The translations under genes and the position numbers were made by a program. Below the pieces are notes generated by a model. It did no database searches, was not told the DNA's origin, and saw nothing but the letters and a program-made list of their open reading frames with translations. A DNA stretch of 38,442 bases from Deltaproteobacteria bacterium (lineage in GTDB: Bacteria; Myxococcota; UBA727; VGSZ01): the NCBI GenBank assembly GCA_020850995.1, contig JADZDP010000126.1:1-38442 (forward strand), in the 5' to 3' direction. This document shows positions 1 to 8,174 of this stretch, piece after piece (the stretch's first letter is position 1; each line of letters starts with the position of its first letter).

Positions 1-596
1 CCATGGTGCGTCGTGAAGGAACAGGTGTCCTGAGCCGCCGGCGGCGACGGCGCCGACCTCCGCGCTGCGTGTCTACAGCGGGAGCCAGTCCCGCCCGGGT
101 AATCGCCGGAGAGCCCGGTAGCAGGTCGGCGGCGGCGGGAGAGATTCCGTCCGCCGAAGCCCGACGTCGGAAGCGCTCGGGAGGGCATCCTCTGCGAGCG
201 GAGCAAGAACGCGGGCCGCAACATGAAGTGAAGTCTGCAGCCTCGTCAGAGTCACAATGGGAGAGCCGAGCCGGTCATGTCGCGGCGAAGGCAACATCGG
301 GCGTCCAAGTACCGGAGCGGACGTCGGATCTCCCCGGGGTAGGGGGCGCAGCACGCGTTCAAGGAGACACGCGGAACACGAGAGATCCGTCTGTGCCGCG
401 AGCGTCATCGCGGGGCGTGAGGACCAGGCCGAGTGCCAAGCCGAACGTCGCACAGCGGAAGTCCGAGGGGGTCGTAGTAGCGAGGATCTCGACGACGAAG
501 AACGTCGAGGGAGCGAAGGGCCCCTGCGGTGGGTACGACGGCGAGGCAGGTAAGCGCGAGGGATTGGCCGGCTCTGCCGGACCTAAGAACCCCGAC

Positions 597-2027
597 GTGG
601 AGTCCCACGGCGCCAAAGCGCGACAACTGCATCGTCGTCTTGGGAAGGCGGCCAAGGAGTCGCCGGGTAGGCGCTTTCACGCCCTGTTCGACCGCATGAC
701 GAGCACTGACAATCTCGTCGAGGCGTGGCGGCGCGTCAGACAGCGGAAAGGAGCCGCGGGCGTCGACCAAGTGACGCTGGCGGCGATCGAAGCACAGGGC
801 GTCACGGCTTTCCTCGAGGAGCTGGCGACGTCGCTGCGCGCAGGCAGGTACCGGCCACAGGCGGTGTTGCGCCGGTACATCCCGAAGGCGGATGGAAAGC
901 TGAGGCCGCTCGGCATCCCGACGGTACGGGACCGAGTGGCGCAAGCTGCCGCGCGCCTGGTGATGGAGCCGATCTTCGAGGCCGACTTCAAGGACTCGTC
1001 GTACGGCTACCGCCCCGGGCGAAGCACCACGGCTGCGCTGGAAAAGCTGCGCCTGCGTGGGGCACGAGGAGGAAACTTCGTCCTCGACGCGGATCTGACG
1101 AACTACTTTGGCTCGATCTCGCACGAGAAGCTGATGCTCCTCGTCGAACGGCGCATCTGCGATCGGCGGATGTTGAAGCTGGTTCGTCAGTGGCTCGAAG
1201 CGCGCGTGATGGAAGACGGGCGGGAGACCGAGACAAGCTCGGGCACCCCGCAGGGCGGTGTGATCTCGCCGCTGTTGTCGAATATCTACCTGCACGTCCT
1301 CGACGACGCGTGGGCAAAGAGGTGCGCACACCTCGGTCTCTTGGTGCGTTACGCCGACGACTTCGTCGTCATGTGTGAGACGAAGATGGCGTGCGACGAA
1401 GCGGAACGACGGGTGCGCTACGTCCTTGAGCGCCTCGAGCTCGAGCTCCATCCAACGAAGACGAGGAAGATCGACCTGACGCGCGGGCGGGCAGGCTTCG
1501 ACTTCCTCGGCTGCCATCTGCGGAAACGGATGTCCGGGGCGCTCTGGGAGCGGGAACACCGCGAGGTGCACTTCCTCCAGCGCTGGCCCTCGACGAAGTC
1601 GATGAAGCGGGTGCGGCAGCGCGTGCATGAGCTGACGGGCAGCCACCGAGGAGGGGTCAAGGACGTGCGCGTCCTAATCAAAGACCTCAACCCGGTGCTG
1701 CGCGGCTGGGGCAACCACTTCGGCACCGGCAACGCCGCGAAGCGGTTCGTCCAGCTCGACGACTACGTGGTCGAGCGGCTCCGCAACTTCATGGTGCGTC
1801 GCAAGGGGCGGAACCTCCGTCCCGGCGAGCCGCGCGCGTGGACACGCGAGTTCTTCGAGGCCCAAGGGCTCTACCGACTGCGCGGGACCATCCGCTACCC
1901 GGGACACCGCACGCCGCCGTCCGACCGCCCATCGGTAAGCCGTGTGCCGGAAATCGGCACGCACGGTTTGAAAGGGGGTCCTATCCCCTCACCGACGACG
2001 AGAATCTCATCGAAAGTGAAGGGATAG
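597..2027 (+). CDS. ltrA: Group II intron reverse transcriptase/maturase
   Basis: Multifunctional intron-encoded protein that helps the intron RNA fold and splice, and copies it into DNA at new sites. A GTG start at 597 is chosen because the conserved protein begins just after it, with a basic KARQLHRRLGKAAK stretch. The frame stays open back to base 3, but that part is intron RNA. The protein is 476 residues, normal for the family. The RT domain shows the GVDQ, PLGIPTVRDRV and GTPQGG motifs and the catalytic YADD (codons 1350-1361). A maturase X domain with RGWGNHF follows. I see no C-terminal HNH endonuclease, so mobility would not use its own second-strand nick. The stop codon lies inside domain VI of the intron. 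The start is uncertain; ATG 696 is the next choice. Confidence 0.88.
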   Translation: MESHGAKARQLHRRLGKAAKESPGRRFHALFDRMTSTDNLVEAWRRVRQRKGAAGVDQVTLAAIEAQGVTAFLEELATSLRAGRYRPQAVLRRYIPKADGKLRPLGIPTVRDRVAQAAARLVMEPIFEADFKDSSYGYRPGRSTTAALEKLRLRGARGGNFVLDADLTNYFGSISHEKLMLLVERRICDRRMLKLVRQWLEARVMEDGRETETSSGTPQGGVISPLLSNIYLHVLDDAWAKRCAHLGLLVRYADDFVVMCETKMACDEAERRVRYVLERLELELHPTKTRKIDLTRGRAGFDFLGCHLRKRMSGALWEREHREVHFLQRWPSTKSMKRVRQRVHELTGSHRGGVKDVRVLIKDLNPVLRGWGNHFGTGNAAKRFVQLDDYVVERLRNFMVRRKGRNLRPGEPRAWTREFFEAQGLYRLRGTIRYPGHRTPPSDRPSVSRVPEIGTHGLKGGPIPSPTTRISSKVKG

Positions 2028-2035
2028 GATCTACC
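1938..2035 (+). ncRNA. Group II intron domains V and VI
   Basis: Domain V is 1938-1968. A 7-bp lower stem is formed by 1938-1944 with 1962-1968, and begins with the catalytic AGC triad (1938-1940). It is followed by a 5-bp upper stem (1945-1949 with 1955-1959), a GAAA-type loop and a two-base CG bulge at 1960-1961. This is the canonical architecture. A three-base linker leads to domain VI, whose stem pairs 1974-1987 with 2021-2035. A2033 is left bulged as a candidate branch point. The loop of domain VI carries the last codons and the stop of the maturase gene. Confidence 0.85.
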
Positions 2036-2036
2036 A

Positions 2037-2864
2037 ATGGCCGAGCCGGAGTGGCTGACGCGCAAGAAGCGGATCGACCCGCGGCTCGAGAGGGCAGGGC
2101 GCCTCGCGCCCGGCTGTCCGTCCGGAAGCCCGTGGCATACCCCAGGCCTGCCGAGCGGCGCTGCCTACCGCCGTGAAGAGGACCCCACGGACACGGGGCC
2201 GGCCAACTACACGCTCTGCGACGGCCCGCTGCGCCTCGCGGTGGTCGAGGCCAAGACGGCCGACGTCGGCGTGCAGGAGGTCATGAAGCAGGCGGAGCGA
2301 TACGCGCGCGCTGCGACCGCCAACGTCCACACCTTCGGCAAGTTCCACGTGCCGTTCGCGTACGCGACCAACGGCGAGACCATCTGGTTTCGCGACCTGC
2401 GGCGAGCCGAGAACCTGCAACGCACGGTCCGCGGGTTCCACACGCCGGACGCGCTGCGTGACCTGCTCGCGCACGACGTCGCCGAGAAGGCCGAGGAGCT
2501 CGAGGACCTCCCGTACACGCATCCAAAGCTGCGCGACTACCAGCGCGATGCGAACCGCAGCATCGAGGGGGCGATCGCCAGCCGCCAGCGGCGGCTGCTC
2601 GTGGAGATGGCGACGGGCACCGGCAAGACCTTCACGATGGTCCACCTCGTCGCCCGCATTATGAAGGGCGGCGGCGATGGGGATGCGCTCGACGTCGTGG
2701 TCGGCGCCCTCGTCGCGGCGAGGCGGATGACCGCCGAGCAGGTGCGTGCCGCCACCGGGCTCGGCAAGGACGACGTGAGGGCGGTGCTCAAGGGGCTCGT
2801 CGCGGCCGGGAAGGTGCGGGTCGAAGGCAAGGCGCGGGGCACGACCTATCGGTGGATCGAATGA
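2037..2864 (+). CDS. Internally deleted type I restriction HsdR-like protein
   Basis: The first 210 residues match the N-terminus of a type I restriction endonuclease R subunit. They include the opening PEWLTRKKRIDPRL, a PD-(D/E)xK nuclease region with EAK at 71-73, VPFAYATNGETIWF, and a helicase Walker A ATGTGKT at 192-198. The remaining helicase motifs (DEAD box, motif VI) are absent. From about residue 212 the chain continues in frame into a small winged-helix-like domain (217-275). Full HsdR proteins are about 900-1000 residues; this one is 275. The nuclease Asp usually found in the G-P-A-D-Y element appears as Asn57. No hsdM or hsdS is present. It is probably a non-restricting remnant. 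A group II intron lies directly upstream. The stop overlaps the next gene's ATG by four bases. Confidence 0.72.
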   Translation: MAEPEWLTRKKRIDPRLERAGRLAPGCPSGSPWHTPGLPSGAAYRREEDPTDTGPANYTLCDGPLRLAVVEAKTADVGVQEVMKQAERYARAATANVHTFGKFHVPFAYATNGETIWFRDLRRAENLQRTVRGFHTPDALRDLLAHDVAEKAEELEDLPYTHPKLRDYQRDANRSIEGAIASRQRRLLVEMATGTGKTFTMVHLVARIMKGGGDGDALDVVVGALVAARRMTAEQVRAATGLGKDDVRAVLKGLVAAGKVRVEGKARGTTYRWIE

Positions 2865-4534
2865 CGCCAACGCGCCTCCTCATGCCCACATTGGATGGGC
2901 TGCGCACCGACCTCACCGAGGTGCCGACCACTCCGGGTCTTCGGGTGCTGATCGGCAAGAACAACGCGGGCAAGAGCCGTGTCATGCGCGCGCTCGCTGG
3001 GGCCGAGCTTGTGGCCGAGGTGAAGCTCTCCCAGCTCGACTTCTCAAACCCCCAGCACCAAAGCCTTTCGCGCCTGGCTACCAATGCGGCGATGCTACGG
3101 GTCCGATTCAGTCGTGAAGGTCATCTGCATGCCTTCGGGCGCCCGCCTGCAGTTCTGACGGAGAACGCTGCCGCGGGGCCCGTGGAGTTTGGCGAAGATG
3201 TCCGCCAGATCGTTTGGAGCCTCGCTGGGAGCCGGCCAAGCCGTGGTGGTGTGCCGCCGCGTGAGGCGGACTCGGCGTTCTGGGCGGGGCTCGCGGCGCT
3301 GATCCAGGCCCAGCTGCGGCCCCGGCCATCGTGCCTGATCCCGACCCACAGGCACTTTCCCACACGAGCGGACTACTCGCAGTCGCCCGACGTGGCCCAG
3401 ATTGCACAATGGGCGACGGTCCTTGCTGGCCTTGGCGATCATCCGGATCGAAGACTCCGAAGCCAGGGCGAGGAGGTCTTCGCCAACTTCACACGCGTGA
3501 CCGACGGCCTTGAGGTCCGGTTCCGCGGCACTGGACCCCATAGAGAGGTCTTCGTGGTGGAAGCCGGTACCGATGGGCTCCCCTTGGCCCAATGTGGCGA
3601 TGGCCTTCGTGACCTGCTTGCGTTGCTCATGCTCGTGGCGATGCACCCGGAGGCCGAGCTCTTCGTCGAGGAGCCCGGGATCCGCCTGCACCCCGGTGCC
3701 CAGCGAAGGGTGCTCCACGTGCTGGAGGACGCGGCCAAGACCCGCCCCGTCTGGATCACCACCCACGATGGAGTGTTCGCAGGGGCGCGCAGCGCGGTCG
3801 CCCGGTACTCGGTGCGCCGCAACCCCGATCGGACCAGCGTCCTGGTGGAGATGGCCAACGCGGCCGAGCTGCGCGAAGCCAACGTCGACCTCGGCTGGCA
3901 ACCCGGCGACGCCTTCCTCGCAGACCGCGTGCTTTACTGCGAGGGCGCATCCGACAAGCTCATGTTCGAGGCGCTCATCGCCGATCTCGCCACGGAGGAC
4001 GCCAGCCTTGGTGGTGCGTTGGTCGTCGAGCTCGGAGGCTGCAGTGTGGTCTGGGGGAGGGACCGCAGGACACTGCTCCGCAACCTGAACCTGCTGAGGC
4101 GCGTTGCGCCGCATGCGCAGCAGGTGATCCTTCTTGATGGCGACGGAAAGCCGCAAAGCGAGATGAGCGCGCTCGCTGACGCCGTCCAGGCCAGTGCGCG
4201 CATCCCCGTATGCTGGCTCGACGGCGCCGAGCTCGAGGCTTCCTTCCTGGCGCCCGCGTTCGTGCGGCGTCTCCTGCACGAGCACGCCGCTGAGGCTGAT
4301 CTCACGCTCGATGCGGCGGCGGTTGACGCCGCGATCGAGCGCCACCTCCCACTGGCCCCCGGCCTCACCCCATCGAAGGGCCTCGAAGCACTGCATCGCG
4401 AGATGCAGCTCAACTACAGCAAGCCCCGCGGCGCGCAGGTCGCAGCAGTGCACCTGCGCACCGACGCGCCGGAAGAGTACGCCTCGCTGCGGCGTCAGGT
4501 GCGGGCGGCGCTGGACCGGGCATCGGCGACGTGA
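2861..4534 (+). CDS. OLD-family ATPase with Toprim nuclease domain
   Basis: Predicted ATP-dependent nuclease of the OLD (overcoming lysogenisation defect) type, a family with several anti-phage members. ATG 2861 is chosen over GTG 2852 because it gives the ATGA overlap with the preceding gene. Visible motifs are Walker A GKNNAGKS (32-39), Walker B LFVEEP (267-272) followed by LHP, and an H-loop WITTHD with His302. A C-terminal Toprim domain shows YCEGASD (Glu361) and LLDGDG (Asp426, Asp428), which would bind the catalytic metal. Its 557 residues suit the family. No UvrD-like helicase follows, so it is not Gabija. It may act alone, or with the HipA and HIRAN genes downstream. The family call is firm; the antiviral role is inferred from context. 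Confidence 0.82.
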   Translation: MTPTRLLMPTLDGLRTDLTEVPTTPGLRVLIGKNNAGKSRVMRALAGAELVAEVKLSQLDFSNPQHQSLSRLATNAAMLRVRFSREGHLHAFGRPPAVLTENAAAGPVEFGEDVRQIVWSLAGSRPSRGGVPPREADSAFWAGLAALIQAQLRPRPSCLIPTHRHFPTRADYSQSPDVAQIAQWATVLAGLGDHPDRRLRSQGEEVFANFTRVTDGLEVRFRGTGPHREVFVVEAGTDGLPLAQCGDGLRDLLALLMLVAMHPEAELFVEEPGIRLHPGAQRRVLHVLEDAAKTRPVWITTHDGVFAGARSAVARYSVRRNPDRTSVLVEMANAAELREANVDLGWQPGDAFLADRVLYCEGASDKLMFEALIADLATEDASLGGALVVELGGCSVVWGRDRRTLLRNLNLLRRVAPHAQQVILLDGDGKPQSEMSALADAVQASARIPVCWLDGAELEASFLAPAFVRRLLHEHAAEADLTLDAAAVDAAIERHLPLAPGLTPSKGLEALHREMQLNYSKPRGAQVAAVHLRTDAPEEYASLRRQVRAALDRASAT

Positions 4535-4592
4535 TGCGCCTCGTGCCGCGCAAAAACTCGAGCCCGACTCCGGATAGCCATTCGGTGCCCCC

Positions 4593-5528
4593 TTGAACGC
4601 ATTCCGCCCCTCGCTCGACGTCAGCTCGTGGCCCCGCGTTTCGGTGGAGCCCGGCTCCCGCGACGCATCGAGCTGGCCTGTCGTCGGCGAGGAGATCCGC
4701 GGTCAGCGCGAGAAGCACTGGGTGCGCGCACCGGACGCAACCGTTTGGCTGCGCAAGCGCCACCGACCGGCGAGGCCCTTCGAGCCCGCGATCGAGGTGC
4801 TCGCCCTCGAGCTGGCCCGCGCCTGCTACATCGAGGCCGCGCAGGCGACGCTCGCTACCTGGACAGATGCCGGCGGCGCCCCGGCGCGCGGCATCTGCGT
4901 CCTGCGCTTCCTCCAACAGAACGACGAGCTAGTCGCGGGCTACGAGCTGCTGTGCGCCGTGGACCGCGCGTACGACCCAGAGCGGCGTGAAGCGCACACC
5001 TTGGAGCGCGTGGTGCACGCCCTGCGGCACCACGAGGGCCTCACCGACCACCCGCTCGTCGAGCCCTTCTCGCGGATGCTAATGTTCGACGCCTGGATCG
5101 GGAACACCGACCGGCACCCAGGCAACTGGTCGCTCGTCAGGCGAGACGGTTCCTTGCGCTTCGCCCCGATGTACGACCCTGCGGGCTCGTTGGGCGCCGA
5201 GCTGCAGCCCGACGCGAGCTTGCTGCTGCCGTCCCAGTCGCCGAGTGAAAGCGAGCGGCACGAGGTCGCGCACGCCCGGTACATCGCGCGCTGCCCGAGC
5301 GGCTTTGGGGATGGCGCCAAGCTCGTTCCGCTCGAAGCCGTGGTGAGCGCCGCCGCCGCAGCTCGGCTCCTCTCCGCGTCGCTACTGCCGACGTTCGAGA
5401 CGGCCCTGCGCGAGCGGGTTCCGGAGCTCTTGCGTACCTTCGCGGATGACGCCTTGCCCGCGGTGCGGAAACGCTTCATCGTCGATATCCTCACCAGGCG
5501 GCTCGCTTGGCTGAAAGGGATGGGATGA
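4593..5528 (+). CDS. HipA-like Ser/Thr kinase (C-terminal kinase domain only)
   Basis: A 311-residue kinase of the HipA/CtkA type, which phosphorylates Ser or Thr residues. In E. coli HipA the target is glutamyl-tRNA synthetase; the target here is unknown. The catalytic loop GNTDRHPGNW gives Asp173 and Asn178. The metal-binding element is YDPAG with Asp195. A basic VWLRKRH segment near residues 50-56 may be the nucleotide-binding strand. The protein lacks the N-terminal subdomain of classic HipA (about 440 residues). That part appears to be encoded by the next gene, which overlaps by ATGA. No HipB-like HTH antitoxin is beside it. The TTG start at 4593 has no clear ribosome-binding site, and GTG 4644 is an alternative. 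The gene follows the OLD gene by 58 bases and is probably cotranscribed. Confidence 0.8.
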   Translation: MNAFRPSLDVSSWPRVSVEPGSRDASSWPVVGEEIRGQREKHWVRAPDATVWLRKRHRPARPFEPAIEVLALELARACYIEAAQATLATWTDAGGAPARGICVLRFLQQNDELVAGYELLCAVDRAYDPERREAHTLERVVHALRHHEGLTDHPLVEPFSRMLMFDAWIGNTDRHPGNWSLVRRDGSLRFAPMYDPAGSLGAELQPDASLLLPSQSPSESERHEVAHARYIARCPSGFGDGAKLVPLEAVVSAAAAARLLSASLLPTFETALRERVPELLRTFADDALPAVRKRFIVDILTRRLAWLKGMG

Positions 5529-6214
5529 CGGACGCGCGCGGCCTCTTTGTGATCTGGCGGGAGCCCACCCCCGACGGCCACCGGCACGTCGTCGGGCGCC
5601 TCTGGCAGTCGCGCGGCCTGTACCATTTCGCGTACGCAGGCGACCTCGCCCAGGCGCGGGCTCGCGGGTTCCAGCCCTTCGTCGAGCTCCCCTCCGAATC
5701 GACGACGTACGAGAGCGCGTACCTCTTCCCGACCTTCTCCCAGCGGATCCCCGTGCCCGCGCGTCCGGACTTCCGCCGGCTGATGGACCGCTGGGGCGTC
5801 GAGCATCCGGACGACAAGCTCGAGGTGCTCGCGAAAAGCGGCGGATTGCAGGCGACCGATCGCGTGGAGCTTGCTCCGTGGCGCGACCCCGACGGTCTGC
5901 TCGACGAACCAATGGAATTCCGCGTGGCCGGCGCGCGCCATCGAGACGCAGCGCCGGAGCTTCCGGTCGGCGCCGCGGTGACGCTCTGCCTTGAGCCGGA
6001 GAACCCCGTCGATCCGCACGCCGTGCGCGTCGAGTCGGCCGATGGTGTCGCCGCGGGATACGTCCCGCGCCAGTTTGCGCAGCTCGTCTCGCGCGCGCTA
6101 CTCGATGGCACGCCGCTCGTCACGACCGTGGTGCGCACCTTCCTGGAGCCGGGGTCCGAGCACGCCCGAGCCGTGGTTCGGGTCGCTCCACTCGCCCCCC
6201 GGCCGCGGGCCTGA
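5525..6214 (+). CDS. HipA N-subdomain-like protein with C-terminal HIRAN domain
   Basis: 229 residues starting at ATG 5525, with AGGGA upstream and a four-base overlap with the kinase gene. Residues 21-80 (VGRLWQSRGLYHFAY, then LFPTFSQRIP) resemble the N-subdomain 1 of HipA. Residues 96-118 (LEVLAKSGGLQATDRVELAP) resemble the following HipA linker. Residues 129-190 form a HIRAN domain (FRVAGARHR, LCLEPENPVDPHAVRV, GYVPRQFA), known in HLTF/Rad5 proteins for binding single-stranded DNA 3' ends. The protein could supply the missing half of the upstream kinase and tether it to damaged or replicating DNA, but that is inference. HIRAN recognition is strong; the HipA-N match is moderate. Confidence 0.75.
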   Translation: MTDARGLFVIWREPTPDGHRHVVGRLWQSRGLYHFAYAGDLAQARARGFQPFVELPSESTTYESAYLFPTFSQRIPVPARPDFRRLMDRWGVEHPDDKLEVLAKSGGLQATDRVELAPWRDPDGLLDEPMEFRVAGARHRDAAPELPVGAAVTLCLEPENPVDPHAVRVESADGVAAGYVPRQFAQLVSRALLDGTPLVTTVVRTFLEPGSEHARAVVRVAPLAPRPRA

Positions 6215-6335
6215 TCCAGCGGTCGGCTGGCGCGCCGCGAGGTTCCGCGTGCAGGCCGCGACCTGCGTGCTATGCTGCGTTGGCGCTCTCCGCACGCGGT
6301 CTATTGCCGCATCCACGGTGACCATCGAGGTCTCC

Positions 6336-8018
6336 ATGAGCGCTCCGGGGCAATCCCTCCCCGGAAAACGCCCAGCGCAGGTTCGCCTGCGAGGAGCACC
6401 TCGAGTGACGAAAGCGCTCTTCGATCCGATCGACCTCAGTCCAGAAGACGAGGCGCGGGCCTTCCTCGCTTCCATATGGCCCGATCCCGCGCAGCTGCCG
6501 TGGCTCATCGACGCCCTGAGGCCGCTGACGCCGCTCCGGTACATCGATGACGACCAGCTCCACCTCCTGCATGTCGCCAAGAGCCTGGTGAACCAGCTCG
6601 ACGACGGCGACGGTGCCGACGTGGCATTGCTGCGGTTCATCGTCGAGCTTCACCGCGACCACCCCGAGTCGACGACAACACACGCATCCTTCGTCGCCAC
6701 GGCGAGCGACCACGGGGTCGACTTCTCGCTTGTGCTCACTGAGTACAAGCCGCGGAAAGGCGATCTGCGTCGACGCGCAGCAGCGACGTCTTTGCTCTCG
6801 CTGGGCGCCCGACTGCGAATCGATCTCGACCCGCTGTGGACGCACGCCGCAGCTGAGGCGGTCGGCGCATACCCAAAGACCTGGGGGGGCGACGAGGAGC
6901 GGGCCGAGGAAGAGAACGCTCGCGGCTTCACGTTCTGGATGCTCACGGATCCGAGAGCAGCGCTCGCGGAGGCCGATCGACGACTCAGCGCTGCTTCCGA
7001 TGACGACCTGCCCACGACGGCGAAGGCGTTCTTGACCGGGATCGGTCGCTGCTTGAGCTCCACCAGCCGCGAGCCCAAGCACCACCCGACGAACTACCGC
7101 GACGCCGCTGCCGGCGTCCAGGACGGCGCACAGCGCCTCCTCGGCGTCCTCTACCCGCGAGCGCTCGATCGGGAGGGCGCGCTTCTTCGTGTCCCGCTCT
7201 TTGTCGAAGACCTCTTCCGGCTGTGGCGGATCGCCTTCGACGGCAGGGAGCAAGAGACGCCCGACGGGATGAGGTCGACGCTCCTCGACGTCGCAAAGCG
7301 CGAGCTTGCCCGCGCCCGAAAGGAGCTCACGGCGTCATCGGCGGACGCGGCACCCGCGGTCTTCGAAGGCGCCGCAGACCACATTGAGGCGACGAGCCGC
7401 ATCCTGTTCACGCTCCGATCGCTGTGGACGGGGATGAAGCCGCTGCTGCTCTTGATGCGGCACTCACCGATCCCGCTCGTGGAGCGGGACCTCAGCTGGT
7501 GGACGAGGAAGGGGCTGGTCGCGAATGACGCCGCGCTGAGCGTCGGCTCGCAGCTCATGTGGAGCTTCCAGGCGTTCGCGCGCTTCGAGCAGAGCGAGGA
7601 CCGTGACCTGCTCGCGCTGCGGACGGAGCTCGCGCGTTTCTGCGTGGAGCGCTGCAAGACCAACAAGGAGCGCGGAGAGCCCACGGAGCCCAACCCGGTC
7701 TGGAGAGCGGCGGCGCTGCGCGCGTTGGGAGAGCTCGGCGTCAACCCGGACGGGAAGGCGCACCAACTGCTCCATCGCCTGATCGAGGACGACCACGGCG
7801 ATGCGGACGTGCGCGCCGCGGCCAAGCGCGTGTACCCCGCCGTGCGTCAGAAGAGCGCGCTTCCGGCTGACATGTCCCCGCGGCGCGCAGTTCTCAACGC
7901 GCTGTGGTGGTTTCGGCAGGCCCACCTCGTTGCGCTTGGCGTCGAAGTCGACGCCGACGGTGCGCAGCGCACGCGCAGCGAGGAAGCCCGCTTCACCACG
8001 AAGGGAGGTGCCCACTGA
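6336..8018 (+). CDS. Hypothetical helical protein in defence island
   Basis: I do not recognise this 560-residue protein. ATG 6336 is chosen because a GAGG lies nine bases upstream; the frame stays open further 5' but overlaps the HIRAN gene. The sequence is soluble, charged and mostly helical by eye, with no signal peptide and no clear membrane span. The stretch WRAAALRALGELG to ADVRAAAKRVYP (about 453-505) looks like one or two HEAT-like repeats. No nuclease, NTPase or methylase motif stands out. It sits 156 bases before the viperin-kinase gene in the same direction, so it could be a sensor, scaffold or immunity factor for that enzyme. A large repeat-helical partner would be consistent with a sensing role, but nothing here proves it. 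Confidence 0.7.
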   Translation: MSAPGQSLPGKRPAQVRLRGAPRVTKALFDPIDLSPEDEARAFLASIWPDPAQLPWLIDALRPLTPLRYIDDDQLHLLHVAKSLVNQLDDGDGADVALLRFIVELHRDHPESTTTHASFVATASDHGVDFSLVLTEYKPRKGDLRRRAAATSLLSLGARLRIDLDPLWTHAAAEAVGAYPKTWGGDEERAEEENARGFTFWMLTDPRAALAEADRRLSAASDDDLPTTAKAFLTGIGRCLSSTSREPKHHPTNYRDAAAGVQDGAQRLLGVLYPRALDREGALLRVPLFVEDLFRLWRIAFDGREQETPDGMRSTLLDVAKRELARARKELTASSADAAPAVFEGAADHIEATSRILFTLRSLWTGMKPLLLLMRHSPIPLVERDLSWWTRKGLVANDAALSVGSQLMWSFQAFARFEQSEDRDLLALRTELARFCVERCKTNKERGEPTEPNPVWRAAALRALGELGVNPDGKAHQLLHRLIEDDHGDADVRAAAKRVYPAVRQKSALPADMSPRRAVLNALWWFRQAHLVALGVEVDADGAQRTRSEEARFTTKGGAH

Positions 8019-8174
8019 AGAACGCCTGAGAGTCACCCCACGGGAACGACCCACATTGGGTCGACTGCTTCCGCCCTCGTCGTCGAGGCCGAGGAGCACC
8101 GTGGATTCCACAAGTCGGTCCGGTGCGTGCTGTACAGCGGCGCGTGCCCTGTCTGGAATCATGGAGTGTGTTCA

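Larger units (their letters stand above)
6..2038 (+). mobile_element. Group II intron (with maturase gene)
   Basis: A self-splicing retroelement. The 5' boundary is placed at GTGCG (6-10), the usual first bases of bacterial group II introns. About 590 bases of GC-rich, structure-prone RNA follow, then the reverse transcriptase gene, then domain V (1938-1968) and domain VI. The 3' end is ambiguous within a few bases. Position 2038 fits the A-Y ending rule, but 2034-2039 are all possible. Only five bases of 5' exon are visible, so the exon-binding pairings cannot be checked. The 3' exon is the start of the hsdR-like gene, so the intron sits at or next to that start codon. I did not assign an intron class. 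Confidence 0.85.

Noticed and set aside
405..1646. Long minus-strand reading frame opposite the maturase gene
   Set aside because: It mirrors the RT codons in a GC-rich genome, has no recognisable domain, and the plus strand encodes a clear reverse transcriptase.
2861..4534. Gabija (GajA) identification for the OLD protein
   Set aside because: No UvrD/GajB-type helicase gene lies next to it; the next gene is a HipA-like kinase.
4593..5528. Classic hipBA toxin-antitoxin pair
   Set aside because: No small HTH antitoxin gene is adjacent on either side, and the HipA N-subdomain is missing from the kinase gene.
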